64,000 bases of DNA from Zoroaster sp. YZ-2022 (taxonomy: Eukaryota > Echinodermata > Asteroidea > Forcipulatida > Zoroasteridae): NCBI GenBank assembly GCA_029582265.1, contig CM055831.1:1116001-1180000 (forward strand). The letters are read 5' to 3'. The notes beneath the pieces were generated by a model. The model was not told the origin of the DNA. It did no database searches and saw nothing but the letters and a program-made list of their open reading frames with translations. Below are positions 1 through 11,459 of this stretch, piece after piece. Within the stretch, counting starts at the first letter, position 1, and each line of letters starts with the position of its first letter. The position numbers were made by a program, and so were the translations under genes.

Positions 1-86
1 TCATGTCCAGCAAAGATCATGTCCAGCAACGATCATGTCCAGCAAAGATCATGTCCAGCAACGATCATGTCCAGCAAAGATCATGT
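1..86. repeat. 16-bp tandem repeat, higher-order 32 bp
   Basis: Five to six head-to-tail copies of a 16-base unit (TCATGTCCAGCAAAGA) lie at the window edge. Units ending AAAGA alternate with units ending AACGA, giving a 32-base higher-order period. The array probably continues to the left of the window. Confidence 0.85.
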
Positions 87-678
87 GTGTCATGATGAGC
101 TGAATGCATCTAAACTGTATATGTTTTCTGTCCAGTTGTCCCACCTTTCAACATCTGATGGTCGTTTAGTCTAATCAGTCAAGTCACTGGCAAAATGTAC
201 TGAAAGTAGTAAAGGTGGAAAAATGAACAAGATTGGGGCAAAGACATGGAATACTTCTTCCATCTCACCTTAAAAAGCCTGTCTCCAGCCAACATCAAGT
301 ATTTTATTAATCAAATCCACTCATTACTCTAGTTTAAATGTTTTTTTATGACTTTTTAATTTTATTTATTACTATTGTTATTGTGAATTTTCTTTGTAAT
401 CCTACTGTATTTCTGTTGACATTAAACTGGAATTGAAGTTGAATCATCATCAAGCCATTTTTTTCTTCAGCTCCAAAGTTTTGTGGCCGTTTTTAATTTT
501 TTTGTTATAAGGCAGGTTCTTTTACTTGTGGCATCTATTCATCTACATCAAGTTGTAACCAACCAGTTCTTTTCAAAACTATTTACCACTCAAAAGAGAA
601 ATTGTACATGATGTCAGCGCAAACAGTCTTTACTTAAGTTTTAGTTTCATGCTTTTAATTGGAAATGTGTAATTTGTG
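87..678. other. Non-coding sequence, no gene seen
   Basis: A+T-rich sequence between two tandem arrays. No exon with credible splice signals was found. A short stretch near 625-640 (AAACAGTCTTTACTT) matches the foldback repeat family seen at 6.3-6.9 kb. Confidence 0.5.
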
Positions 679-679
679 T

Positions 680-3600
680 GTATTGTTGACTGTGTTTGTA
701 TATATGCTGATATCTATGGGGATGCCACTGAATGGACCACCCTAATTGTTGACTGTGTTTGTATATATGCTGATATCTATGGGGATGCCACTGAATGGAC
801 CGCCCTAATTGTTGACTGTGTTTGTATATATGCTGATATCCATGGGGATGCCACTGAATGGACCACCCTAATTGTTGACTGTGTTTGTATATATGCTGAT
901 ATCTATGGGGATGCCACTGAATGGACCGCCCTAATTGTTGACTGTGTTTGTATATATGCTGATATCCATGGGGATGCCACTGAATGGACCACCGTTGACT
1001 GTGTTTGTATATATGCTGATATCCATGGGTATGCCACTGAATGGACCACCCTAATTGTTGACTGTGTTTGTATGCTGATATCCATGGGGATGCCACTGAA
1101 TGGACCGCCCTAATTGTTGACTGTGTTTGTATATATGCTGATATCCATGGGGATGCCACTGAATTGACCACCCTAATTGTTGACTGTGTTTGTATATATG
1201 CTGATATCCATGGGGATGCCACTGAATGGACCGCCCTAATTGTTGACTGTGTTTGTATATATGCTGATATCCATGGGGATGCCACTGAATGGACCGCCCT
1301 AATTGTTGACTGTGTTTGTATATATGCTGATATCTATGGGGATGCCACTGAATGGACCGCCCTAATTGTTGACTGTGTTTGTATATATGCTGATATCTAT
1401 GGGGATGCCACTGAATGGACCGCCCTAATTGTTGACTGTGTTTGTATATATGCTGATATCTATGGGGATGCCACTGAATGGACCACCCTAATTGTTGACT
1501 GTGTTTGTATATATGCTGATATCTATGGGGATGCCACTGAATGGACCGCCCTAATTGTTGACTGTGTTTGTATATATGCTGATATCCATGGGGATGCCAC
1601 TGAATGGACCGCCCTAATTGTTGACTGTGTTTGTATATATGCTGATATCCATGGGGATGCCACTGAATGGACCGCCCTAATTGTTGACTGTGTTTGTATA
1701 TATGCTGATATCCATGGGATGCTGAATGGACCGCCCTAATTGTTGACTGTGTTTGTATATATGCTGATATCCATGGGGATGCCACTGAATGGACCACCGT
1801 TGACTGTGTTTGTATATATGCTGATATCCATGGGGATGCCACTGAATGGACCGCCCTAATTGTTGACTGTGTTTGTATATATGCTGATATCCATGGGGAT
1901 GCCACTGAATGGACCGCCCTAATTGTTGACTGTGTTTGTATATATGCTGATATCCATGGGGATGCCACTGAATGGACCGCCCTAATTGTTGACTGTGTTT
2001 GTATATATGCTGATATCCATGGGGATGCCACTGAATGGACCGCCCTAATTGTTGACTGTGTTTGTATATATGCTGATATCCATGGGGATGCCACTGAATG
2101 GACCGCCTAATTGTTGACTGTGTTTGTATATATGCTGATATCCATGGGGATGCCACTGAATGGACCGCCCTAATTGTTGACTGTGTTTGTATATATGCTG
2201 ATATCCATGGGGATGCCACTGAATGGACCGCCCTAATTGTTGACTGTGTTTGTATATATGCTGATATCCATGGGGATGCCACTGAATGGACCGCCCTAAT
2301 TGTTGACTGTGTTTGTATATATGCTGATATCCATGGGGATGCCACTGAATGGACCACCCTAATTGTTGACTGTGTTTGTATATATGCTGATATCCATGGG
2401 GATGCCACTGAATGGACCGCCCTAATTGTTGACTGTGTTTGTATATATGCTGATATCCATGGGGATGCCACTGAATGGACCGCCCTAATTGTTGACTGTG
2501 TTTGTATATATGCTGATATCCATGGGGATGCCACTGAATGGACCGCCCTAATTGTTGACTGTGTTTGTATATATGCTGATATCCATGGGGATGCCACTGA
2601 ATGGACCGCCCTAATTGTTGACTGTGTTTGTATATATATGCTGATATCTATGGGGATGCCACTGAATGGACCGCCCTAATTGTTGACTGTGTTTGTATAT
2701 ATGCTGATATCCATGGGGATGCCACTGAATGGACCGCCCTAATTGTTGACTGTGTTTGTATATATGCTGATATCCATGGGGATGCCACTGAATGGACCAC
2801 CCTAATTGTTGACTGTGTTTGTATATATGCTGATATCCATGGGGATGCCACTGAATGGACCGCCCTAATTGTTGACTGTGTTTGTATATATGCTGATATC
2901 CATGGGGATGCCACTGAATGGACCGCCCTAATTGTTGACTGTGTTTGTATATATGCTGATATCCGTGGGGATGCCACTGAATGGACCGCCCTAATTGTTG
3001 ACTGTGTTTGTATATATGCTGATATCCATGGGGATGCCACTGAATGGACCGCCCTAATTGTTGACTGTGTTTGTATATATGCTGATATCCATAGGGATTC
3101 CACTGAATGGACCACCCTAATTGTTGACTGTGTTTGTATATATGCTGATATCCATGGGGATGCCACTGAATGGACCACCCTAATTGTTGACTGTGTTTGT
3201 ATATATGCTGATATCCATGGGGATGCCACTGAATGGACCGCCCTAATTGTTGACTGTGTTTGTATATATATATGCTGATATCTATGGGGATGCCACTGAA
3301 TGGACCGCCCTAATTGTTGACTGTGTTTGTATATATGCTGATATCCATGGGGATGCCACTGAATGGACCACCCTAATTGTTGACTGTGTTTGTATATATG
3401 CTGATATCCATGGGGATGCCACTGAATGGACCGCCCTAATTGTTGACTGTGTTTGTATATATGCTGATATCCATGGGGATGCCACTGAATGGACCGCCCT
3501 AATTGTTGACTGTGTTTGTATATATGCTGATATCCATGGGGATGCCACTGAATGGACCACCCTAATTGTTGACTGTGTTTGTATATATGCTGATATCCAT

Positions 3601-4618
3601 GGGGATGCCACTGAATGGACCGCCCTAATTGTTGACTGTGTTTGTATATATGCTGATATCTATGGGGATGCCACTGAATGGACCACCCTAATTGTTGACT
3701 GTGTTTGTATATATGCTGATATCCATGGGGATGCCACTGAATGGACCACCGTTGACTGTGTTTGTATATATGCTGATATCCATGGGGATGCCACTGAATG
3801 GACCGCCCTAATTGTTGACTGTGTTTGTATATATGCTGATATCCATGGGGATGCCACTGAATGGACCGCCCTAATTGTTGACTGTGTTTGTATATATGCT
3901 GATATCCATGGGGATGCCACTGAATGGACCGCCCTAATTGTTGACTGTGTTTGTATATGCTGATATCCATGGGGATGCCACTGAATGGACCGCCCTAATT
4001 GTTGACTGTGTTTGTATATATGCTGATATCCATGGGGATGCCACTGAATGGACCACCGTTGACTGTGTTTGTATATATGCTGATATCCATGGGGATGCCA
4101 CTGAATGGACCGCCCTAATTGTTGACTGTGTTTGTATATATGCTGATATCCATGGGGGTGCCACTGAATGGACCGCCCTAATTGTTGACTGTGTTTGTAT
4201 ATATGCTGATATCCATGGGGATGCCACTGAATGGACCGCCCTAATTGTTGACTGTGTTTGTATATATGCTTGATATCCATGGGGATGCCACTGAATGGAC
4301 CGCCCTAATTGTTGACTGTGTTTGTATATATGCTGATATCCATGGGGATGCCACTGAATGGACCACCCTAATTGTTGACTGTGTTTGTATATATGCTGAT
4401 ATCCATGGGGGTGCCACTGAATGGACCGCCCTAATTGTTGACTGTGTTTGTATATATGCTGATATCCATGGGGATGCCACTGAATGGACCGCCCTAATTG
4501 TTGACTGTTTGTATATATGCTGATATCCATGGGGATGCCACTGAATGGACCGCCCTAATTGTTGACTGTGTTTGTATATATGCTGATATCCATGGGGGTG
4601 CCACTGAATGGACCACCC
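680..4618. repeat. 63-bp minisatellite, ~62 units
   Basis: Head-to-tail repeats of a 63-base unit containing TTGACTGTGTTTGTATATAT and GATATCCATGGGGATGCCAC. Because 63 is 21 codons, long spurious reading frames run through it on both strands. The commonest variants are C/T in ATATC(C/T)ATGG and A/G in GGACC(A/G)CC. Several units are 57 bases long through loss of CTAATT. A few have 1-4 base indels (near 1070, 1720, 2105, 2630, 3267, 3955, 4270, 4505) that break the frame. No start context, splice sites or flanking exon support a protein. It ends in unique sequence about 160 bases before a jouberin exon. Confidence 0.95.
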
Positions 4619-4778
4619 ATTTGAAATAAGAAATTAATAAATAATGAATAATTGATAAATAAATAATAGTTTGGGAATCTTAAATATAACATACTATCTA
4701 TTTTATAATGAAACAAATTGATGTCCCAGAATCTCTCTTTGTGGTAACCAAGATATTTTATTCTCATGTCCTGTGAAG

Positions 4779-5873
4779 ATACTTGATTTTGTCAGCATGA
4801 ATGTTGCCGCCACCAAGTCCAACATGTTACAAGGAGAAGGTGGATGGCACAGGATAGCATGGGGATTTCTCAAGGTAAGGTTTTGGTCACTCACCAAAGT
4901 GCAACAAACGAAACTGAACGCTTGTTATCAAATCATGTTACGCAAGATGATTCGTAACGGCTTTTGCAGACATCCAGATCACGACGGCGGTGAGCCAGAT
5001 TTTCGATATTGGTACACTACCGCCGATCTCTACCGCTTCTGCAAAGTACCATCAATTTCAGATTTTGTTTCTAAACAACAGGAAAAGTACGTTGCTCACC
5101 TCATTCGCGGAAAATGATCTCATCATGAAACGCATGATGCTAAGCGCCGACAAAAACAAAAAACGTGGTAAAATGATCAACACTACGTTCAAACAAGTTC
5201 AATCCCGGTATGAAAACGAATACGAACTGTTTAAAGCCGCGGAACTGTGTAAAGTTTAGATCAGTGGAAACACTCTGCAACTCTTCAGTAACTGAAGAAG
5301 CAGTAAAACTTATGTATGTATGTAATTTACATCAAATGTCATAATTATACTTGTGAAACCAAGGTTTTAATTTAAGATTACAATGAAAAACAAAAATGAT
5401 TGGGTAGGTGGGTAAATACCTTTTTTGAAACAGTTCTTCTTGTTGAAGGTAAGATATCTTCCCTAGAAATAATGTTGTCCCAGGTGATGTCACAGTGAAA
5501 TAAATAGAAAAGTGAAATAAATTTGAGAAAAAGTACTTTTTTTCATGATCAGTGTCGTGGAGCAGACCCTTGCGCCAATCAGACCAATATCAACAGACCA
5601 CACAACACAGACGAAAGAACACAGTGAAAACAGATTGGAATTAAGATAAATTATAAAACTTATTTAATGGATTCCAAGGTTACTTTAATATAATCTAAGT
5701 TTACATAACTGATTTTAATACAATGAAAATATCTAAACCCAATGAAGTGTCGACTAGCAGTCCTATATCTTAAGGTTGTTGGTGCTAACGGCAGCCTCAA
5801 CACAGAAAAGAAGGTACGACTTCAGTTATTCCACCCACCGTTCAGCTACAAGGCCAAACCGGGACAACTCGAT
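4779..5873 (+). CDS. AHI1: Jouberin (AHI1) exons upstream of the WD40 domain, partial
   Basis: Two exons, 4779-4874 (32 codons, donor GTAAGG) and 5775-5873 (33 codons, donor GTAAGA), join in phase 0. The first reads ILDFVS...GGWHRIAWGFLK and the second VVGANGSLNTEKKVRLQLFHPP. This matches the vertebrate jouberin segment ILDFLS...RKIAWAFLKLLGANG...LRLQLYYPP in order and spacing, just before the WD40 propeller. Jouberin is a ciliary transition-zone protein; its human gene is mutated in Joubert syndrome. Both exons are open here. The acceptors (GAAG|AT and TTAAG|GT) are weak but are fixed by the reading frame. The 5' exons lie left of the window or were not recognised. The WD40 exons that should follow were not found. 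Family assignment is strong; whether this copy is functional is doubtful. Confidence 0.85.
4885..5262 (+). mobile_element. LINE reverse-transcriptase C-terminus remnant
   Basis: Inside the AHI1 intron. The translated sequence runs KVQQTKLNACYQIMLRKM...YRFCKV...VSKQQEKYVAHLIR, then after a one-base frame change near 5105 continues as ENDLIMKRMMLSADKNKKRG to a stop near 5259. The pattern (LRKM, then a tyrosine-rich stretch, then a QQ..Y.AH..R motif) is typical of the extreme C-terminus of non-LTR retrotransposon polymerases of marine invertebrates. It is 5'-truncated and frameshifted, so inactive. Confidence 0.6.
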
Positions 5874-6264
5874 GTAAGAATTTTATTTCAAATGTTTTTG
5901 TTCGTATTAACTGGTGTTTATGCCTGAGAACAATGCCACTTGATTGTTTGAGTTAGTCAATTTGAGTCTGGATCCAAGTCACTAACAAATGTGACTCAAG
6001 TGTAACTCAAGAGTTACAAGTCACATCAGTCTGCAGTTTACCTATTGTATTGGTAATTGGTGTGTTGCTTAAAATAATGGTTATATTAAAACTTAACAAT
6101 TGAAACTCATCAACCTCTGTTTTTCCTGTTACACATGGCCACAGCCTCATTTTACCCAATCTTAAATTACTTTTGGATCAAAAATCATTACAGAATTGTT
6201 TGCAATATAATTTATTCTTACTGTTTGCATTTTAATAATGTCCTATAACAATATTTGTATTTTA
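5874..6264. other. Intronic or rearrangement-junction sequence
   Basis: This lies between the last conserved AHI1 5' exon and the first dispersed repeats. No WD40 exon was recognised here. If the AHI1 locus was rearranged, one breakpoint should lie between about 5.87 and 6.7 kb. Confidence 0.4.
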
Positions 6265-6530
6265 AGTAAGATTTGTAGCTTTGCACGGGAAATAGGATAA
6301 GTAAAGACTGTTTGCATTGACACCATGTAGTAAGATTTGTAGCTTTGCACTGTGAAAAGGATAAGTAAAGACTGTTTGCATTGACACCATGTAGTAAGAT
6401 TTGTAGCTTTGCACTGTGAAAAGGATAAGTAAAGACTGTTTGCATTGACACCATGTACATGTAGTAAGGTTTGTAGCTTTGCATGGTGAAAAAGGATAAG
6501 TGAAAACTGTTTGCAGTGACACTGTGTAGA
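6265..6530. repeat. 64-70 bp tandem repeat, four units
   Basis: Four units start at 6265, 6329, 6393 and 6463 (AGTAAGATTTGTAGC...). The third unit carries a 6-base insertion. The unit is the reverse complement of the right flank of the foldback element at 6696-6866, so it derives from the same repeat family. Confidence 0.85.
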
Positions 6531-6695
6531 AATTCTCTTTTGAGTAGTACATAGTTATGAAAAGGACTGGTTGGTAACAACTTGACATTTTGATCAGTAT
6601 GCTTTGATTGTTTTCAGGTATCACTACAAACAGTCTTTACTTATTTGTATATTTAAATGGGAGACTTCTAGATTTATCAATCCTTTCCAGTTTTT

Positions 6696-6866
6696 GACAC
6701 CATGTGAAATTCTCTATTGAGTAGTAATTAGTTTTGAAAAGAACTGGAGGTTACAATGTGACGTTTTGATCAGATATGCTCTGATCGTCTTCGAAAAGTT
6801 CTAAAAAGAACTTTTCAGTTCTTTTTAGAACTAATTACTACTCAAGAGAGAATTTCACATGGTGTC
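6696..6866. repeat. Foldback repeat (long imperfect hairpin), copy 1
   Basis: Left arm GACACCATGTGAAATTCTCT..GAGTAGTAATTAG. Right arm is its reverse complement and ends ATTTCACATGGTGTC. The arms of about 50 bases enclose GATCAGATATGCTCTGATC. Homologous copies occur at 17946-18096 (intact), 32071-32835 and 41922-42682 (both split by another element). Each copy lies upstream of a DSKDRQG exon. Confidence 0.8.
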
Positions 6867-7068
6867 ACTGCAATTGGTCTTACTTATCCTCTTCACCATG
6901 CAAAGCTACAAGTTTTACCTAATCTGCTTTATAACAACCATATTTTATTCAATTGATTCATTTCAATATATTTAATTCATCAACAACATTTTATACTGTT
7001 AAACAAAGCACATAATCTTAAGATTTATACAATAAATTTACAAATATGCATTCAACTTGTTTTTACAG

Positions 7069-7140
7069 GACAGTAAAGATAGGCAGGGTACCCCCGCACC
7101 AGCAGACTGTGATGACTAGCTCATTTACATTTACACCAGG
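7069..7140 (+). pseudogene. AHI1-associated 'DSKDRQG' exon fossil, copy 0 (truncated)
   Basis: Acceptor TTTTTACAG|GACAGTAAAG. Frame DSKDRQGTPAPADCDD, then TAG at 7117-7119. The 3' part of the exon seen in the other copies is lost: GGGGGAC is joined directly to sequence that lies about 200 bases further on elsewhere. This is the right-hand end of the first, incomplete repeat block. Confidence 0.6.
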
Positions 7141-7790
7141 GGGGACATTTGTCTACTACTGTGATACTGTGATATAGCACTCGTCCCAATGTGACGTGCG
7201 CTTGTAAGTCGGAATTGGTTTTGTGTACATTGTGGTAACCCTCTATTGATGAAAATGTACTAAGGCTCTGAGTTTGGGGCAATTCAGCTTCTGACTTGAC
7301 ACTGTGCTGCACATTCAAGTGAAATATAATAAACGTGAAGTGAGCATATGTATATTGTATGTACACTCACTGACCATAAGTATTGCAACATCCCCAAAGT
7401 TCAGTTTGGAGAACTGTGTTACAATAATTTATTTTATTTTATTTACACTACTTAAGACTTATTGAAAGTGCCTGTGTTTTTTAAGTCCATGTTCTTTTTT
7501 ACTGTTCTTGCTCGGAAATTATGTAATACACGATCGATGAAATCGGATTAAATGATCATCTCACCTGTTACTTGTAAAGTGCTATTTTGAGCATGTTGCA
7601 ATACTTTTGGCCAGTGAGTGTATATACGTATGTATGTATGTATACATCCATCTATTTTCCCGCTTTTTTTGGATCCCGCCCCATGATCCTTTGCTTTCCC
7701 TTTTAAATCAACTTTGAGTACAACCACATAAAAGGCTTGTGTCCCGTTAATTGTGTGATCCCCGCTACTGCTGTTACCCCGGTTATTTGC
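7141..7790. repeat. Dispersed repeat with TATG microsatellites
   Basis: 7150-7350 is homologous to 33340-33540 and 43190-43380, part of the duplicated block. TATG/GTAT runs follow at 7621-7645. The open frame on the - strand here is shared with the other copies but has no recognisable domain and is interrupted. No gene is called. Confidence 0.5.
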
Positions 7791-7791
7791 A

Positions 7792-7793
<2 letters not shown>

Positions 7794-7868
<75 letters not shown>
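7794..7868. repeat. (AT)n microsatellite
   Basis: About 37 uninterrupted AT dinucleotides. Similar runs at 8514-8581, 8844-8873 and 43558-43601 flank the tRNA-like cassettes. Confidence 0.95.
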
Positions 7869-7875
<7 letters not shown>

Positions 7876-8096
7876 AATATATTTCAGGTCAGTTTCTCCA
7901 TATAAATCTACTTTGTGTACAACCACATAAAAGGCTTGTGTCCCGTTTGTGTGATCCCCGCTACTGCCGTTACCCAGGTTGTTTGCATCTGACCGGGGCT
8001 TGATCCCTGGCTACTCGGCAGATATGGTTTGGCCTCGGACCTGGCCCCCATAGAGCAATAGATAATTGGCATAAGTGGACCGCCCACCAACATAGG

Positions 8097-8168
8097 GGCT
8101 GGTTAGCTCAGTTGGTAGAGCGCTCGTCTGGTATTCGAGAGCTCGCGGGTTCGATTCCGGCATCAGCC
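8097..8168 (+). tRNA. tRNA-Thr-like sequence, probably SINE head or pseudogene
   Basis: 72 bases. The acceptor arms pair (GGCTGGT with ATCAGCC), the D-arm has TAGCTCAGTTGGTAGA, and the T-loop is GGTTCGATTCC. The anticodon loop CTGGTAT implies anticodon GGT (Thr). The anticodon stem has one mismatch and the T stem another. At least four relatives occur in the window inside repeated cassettes, so a tRNA-derived repeat is more likely than a working tRNA gene. Confidence 0.5.
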
Positions 8169-8414
8169 AAATTTTCTTTGCTCGCGAACCGTTTATATAA
8201 TATTTCAGGTCAGTTTCTCCATATAAATCTACTTTGTGTACAACCACATAAAAGGCTTGTGTCCCGTTTGTGTGATCCCCGCTACTGCCGTTACCCAGGT
8301 TGTTTGCATCTGACCGGGCTTGATCCTGGCTACTCGGCAGATATGGTTTGGCCTCTGACCTGGCCCCATAGAGCAATAGATAATTGGCATAAGTGGACCG
8401 CCCACCAACATAGG

Positions 8415-8486
8415 GGCTGGTTAGCTCAGTTGGTAGAGCGCTCGTCTGGTATTCGAGAGGTCGCGGGTTCGAGTCCGGCATCAGCC
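8415..8486 (+). tRNA. tRNA-Thr-like sequence, second cassette copy
   Basis: Same as the copy 318 bases upstream except ATTCGAGAGG and GTTCGAGTCC, which are closer to canonical. It lies in the second 320-bp cassette. Truncated relatives are at 8908-8967, 33777-33835 and 43639-43697, where the 3' half dissolves into TATG repeats. Confidence 0.5.
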
Positions 8487-8512
8487 AAATTTTCTTTGCT
8501 TTCATGAACCCG

Positions 8513-8583
<71 letters not shown>

Positions 8584-8587
8584 TTGA

Positions 8588-8836
8588 ATTCGGACATCGG
8601 GCGACCATCGGTCAGTGCCATACAGTTGTGCACAAATGTCCCTTCTTTTTCCCTTTTCTGTTTTATCCTTCAATACCAAAATCAGGAAACTTGCTTAAAT
8701 TAGACCAAGGAAGAGATCTGGGCTTTTAAAATCAGTAATTTTTTATAAAATAGCTGTGGCGATAAAGGCGACGAACGGTCGCCTTATCGCAGAGAAATAG
8801 CAATTTCTATAGAAGTCGGTCGCCCTATGTCCGAAC
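8588..8836. mobile_element. MITE with TIR TTCGGACATMGGGCGACC
   Basis: About 249 bases with matching ends: TTCGGACATCGGGCGACC on the left and the inverse of GGTCGCCCTATGTCCGAA on the right. It is embedded in AT microsatellite. No coding capacity. Confidence 0.6.
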
Positions 8837-8841
8837 AAGTA

Positions 8842-8877
<36 letters not shown>

Positions 8878-9253
8878 TAATTGGCATAAGTGTACCGACC
8901 ACCAACATAGGGTGGTTAGCTCAGTTGGTAGAGCACTCGTACGGTATTCGAGAGGTTCAAGTCTGTGTATGTATGTATGTATGCATCTTTGATCAGGCAT
9001 ATGCATTTTGATGCGTCTAATAGAAATTTAGGATATTTATTTTTAATAGAGATTTTTAGGCAAAGTATAATTTACCTCTGTGTGAGGTTTTGTTTCTTTT
9101 GACGTGGAACAAACGAATCATAAGATAAGCGATACAGTGGTATCAACACTCAAGATTCTTCATGAGATGTCTGTGTAACATCTTGATGAGGACATATTTC
9201 ACCATTATGATGATGATAAGGGAGATTGCCAGTCAGCAGCATGTTGGATTACA

Positions 9254-11457
9254 TCACATCATGTGATATATCTTCACTGAGTCCCAGTCTGCTGCTACCA
9301 GCTGATGCCCGTCTGCAGTGAATGTGATTCCCCTGGGGTTGACCAGACCCTGAGCTATACATGAGATGAATTTACCATTATCATCAAAATGGTGAATATG
9401 ACCAGTGTTATCATCCACATTGCACACTACAATGTATATGCCTGATCTGTCACAGCATACACCATTGCAGTATTGAACTTCTTGATCATTGATTGTTGGT
9501 TTGATTGTGAGTAATGAAGTACCATTGTTATCAACAATGTCTATTTTATGTTGGTCACCACCACTGACTACAAGTTTGTTATTGATGTCAGTGGCCAAGA
9601 AGTAAGGTTTTGTTTTGACTGGCGTAGTGTGAATAAGGGAGCCATCAGTGGGGCTGTGCTTGGTCACTTCCATATTCTTTACATCCCCTACTAAGATGTT
9701 ACCATCATTGTCCACTACTACACTCCAGAGTTCCACTGCTTTCTTACCTACCTCACTATGAGGCACTGTGTGGAAGTAAAAGGCAAGTGTGCCATCGTGG
9801 TTGTACATCTTGACATTGTTAGTGTCATCCACAACTGCTATGTGATTGTGTGTAGCTGCAATGTCACGTGGACCTGGAAAAAGGGTTAAACTTATTATAA
9901 AAAATACAAAATAATTGTACTAAATAATGGTGAAAGTGTTGGGAGATACTACATGTAATGTAACACAATGTTGATGTGTATACAATATACATGTGAATGT
10001 CAGCATTTATGAGTGCCTCATTGAACTTGATCACAAACGCTTAATACAGGGTTTATCAATGTCATCCTTCATCCATGTACAGTAAAGATATATTGCCTTT
10101 TTATTTTTCTTAACTTTGCTGGTAATTTCTGACTATTCTCTTTTTAATCAGAACATTGCTTTTAGAAAGGGGAAAATGCTTTACAATGAGAAAATACAAA
10201 CAAATTATTGTCAAAACCATGATTTCATAGTAATTATTTATCTAATATTTTGTGAATTGTGTAAATTTTCTGACTAAAAAGACAATTCAGAAATTACTGG
10301 TAAACCCCCTTCCCTCTCCCCCCAAAAAATGGGCGATGCATCTACAACTTGTATGTTTATAAAACATGCATATTATAAAGAGACTTACCATTATCCATTT
10401 CAATGGTGTTTTTGTGATGTCCCTCAGAGCTGAAGAGTTTCACCTCTATACTAAAGTCTTCTGCCACTGCAAGATCATTGGCTGGAGCTACAGCAGCAAT
10501 GCCTCTAACAAAATCGACTCCGTCAATCTCATGAAAAAGCTCCCACTTGCCTTCCAGTTCCAGTTCCAGTTTACCCAAGTTGATGTTTTCATCATCATTA
10601 CTCTGCTTAAACCTCAGACATGACAGGCTGCGGTCAATCTGTGGTAGAGTTTGACCGGTCACCAATTTCATGTCAGGATACAGTTCAAGGAAATTAGAGT
10701 CAGAAGAATTCTTGGTGACATCTTCCGCTACCTCTAGCGAGAATTGTTTCTTCTGCAGCATCATACTCACGGTTTTCTCATGCTCATCAAATCTTGTGTT
10801 ACGATCTCGCTCCAGGTTTTTGATTTCAGCAATCATGCGATTCTCTTCCCTTTTTACCTTTGCTATTATCTTAGCTGCTTTGCCTTGAACCTCTGTCATG
10901 ATCCCTCTTACTTTCTCTCCAAATTTCTGCTTAGCTTGAGATGATGCTGCTAATGAATGTTCAAATGCCTTCATTTCTCTCTTAAACTCTGGGAAGACAT
11001 CTTTCATCAACTGCCTGCGTTCAAGAGCAGCTGTGTCATAGTCAATATAGTGGTGTTCAGGTTTAGGGTGGTCGATGATGGTACAATTTCCACATATCAA
11101 CTTTTCACACTTCATGCAATAGAACCGATTAATTTCCCCCTTGTGTTTTTGACATCTTGACTCATCCTCTAGTGTTTTGGCCGAGGTGGCATCCTTCATC
11201 TGCAGTGATGAGACATCATCTAAGAGACCCTCTAAATAGAAATTGGTTTTCAGGCCAGTAACCCCCTCCTTAGGAAGTTGTGTCTCTCGTCGACACACTG
11301 GGCAGGGCATCTGTTTCGCATCATTGTAGTATTCCACCAGACACTTCTCACAGAAACTGTGGAGGCAGTCTAATGCTTTTGGTTTTGTGTATCTATCGTG
11401 ACAGATACTGCATTGCAGATGATTCTCACTGATTGTCTCCAATGCTGCAGAAGCCAT
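9254..11457 (-). CDS. TRIM-NHL RING E3 ligase-like protein, copy 1
   Basis: Two exons: 11457-10389 (356 codons plus one base) and 9873-9254, joined across a 514-base GT-AG intron (10388-9874) in phase 1. Predicted length is 562 residues. The start ATG directly follows TTTCAACAG, which may itself be an acceptor for a 5'UTR exon. RING finger: C16-x2-C19-x11-C31-x-H33-x2-C36-x2-C39-x12-C52-x2-C55. B-box 2: C102-x2-H105-x8-C114-x2-C117-x4-C122-x2-C125-x4-H130-x4-H135. A charged coiled coil spans about 140-265. About six NHL blades follow from ~325 to the end, with blades 2-6 on exon 2. Family members act as ubiquitin ligases, with NHL propellers binding RNA or protein; the substrate here is unknown. 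No filamin domain was seen between coiled coil and NHL. The ORF is intact and likely functional. Confidence 0.88.
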
Positions 11458-11459
11458 CT

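Larger units (their letters stand above)
7887..8500 (+). repeat. ~320-bp composite repeat in tandem, each with a tRNA-like end
   Basis: Two copies (7887-8178 and 8207-8500) share AGGTCAGTTTCTCC...TGGTTTGGCC...CAATAGATAATTGGC and then a tRNA-like sequence. A partial third copy precedes them at 7725-7795. Copy-to-copy identity is high, so the duplication looks recent. Confidence 0.85.

Noticed and set aside
647..4530. Many reading frames of 60-440 codons on both strands
   Set aside because: They are translations of the 63-bp minisatellite; the period is a multiple of three and the frames have no splice sites, domain or unique sequence.
7737..8679. Frames rich in YIYIYI and in WLAQLVERSSGIR
   Set aside because: They are translations of AT microsatellite and of the tRNA-like cassettes.
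10366..11160. Plus-strand frames opposite the TRIM exons (also at 20498-21538, 35230-35802 and 45041-46134)
   Set aside because: They are antisense shadows of the RING/B-box/coiled-coil exon and recur only because the exon does.
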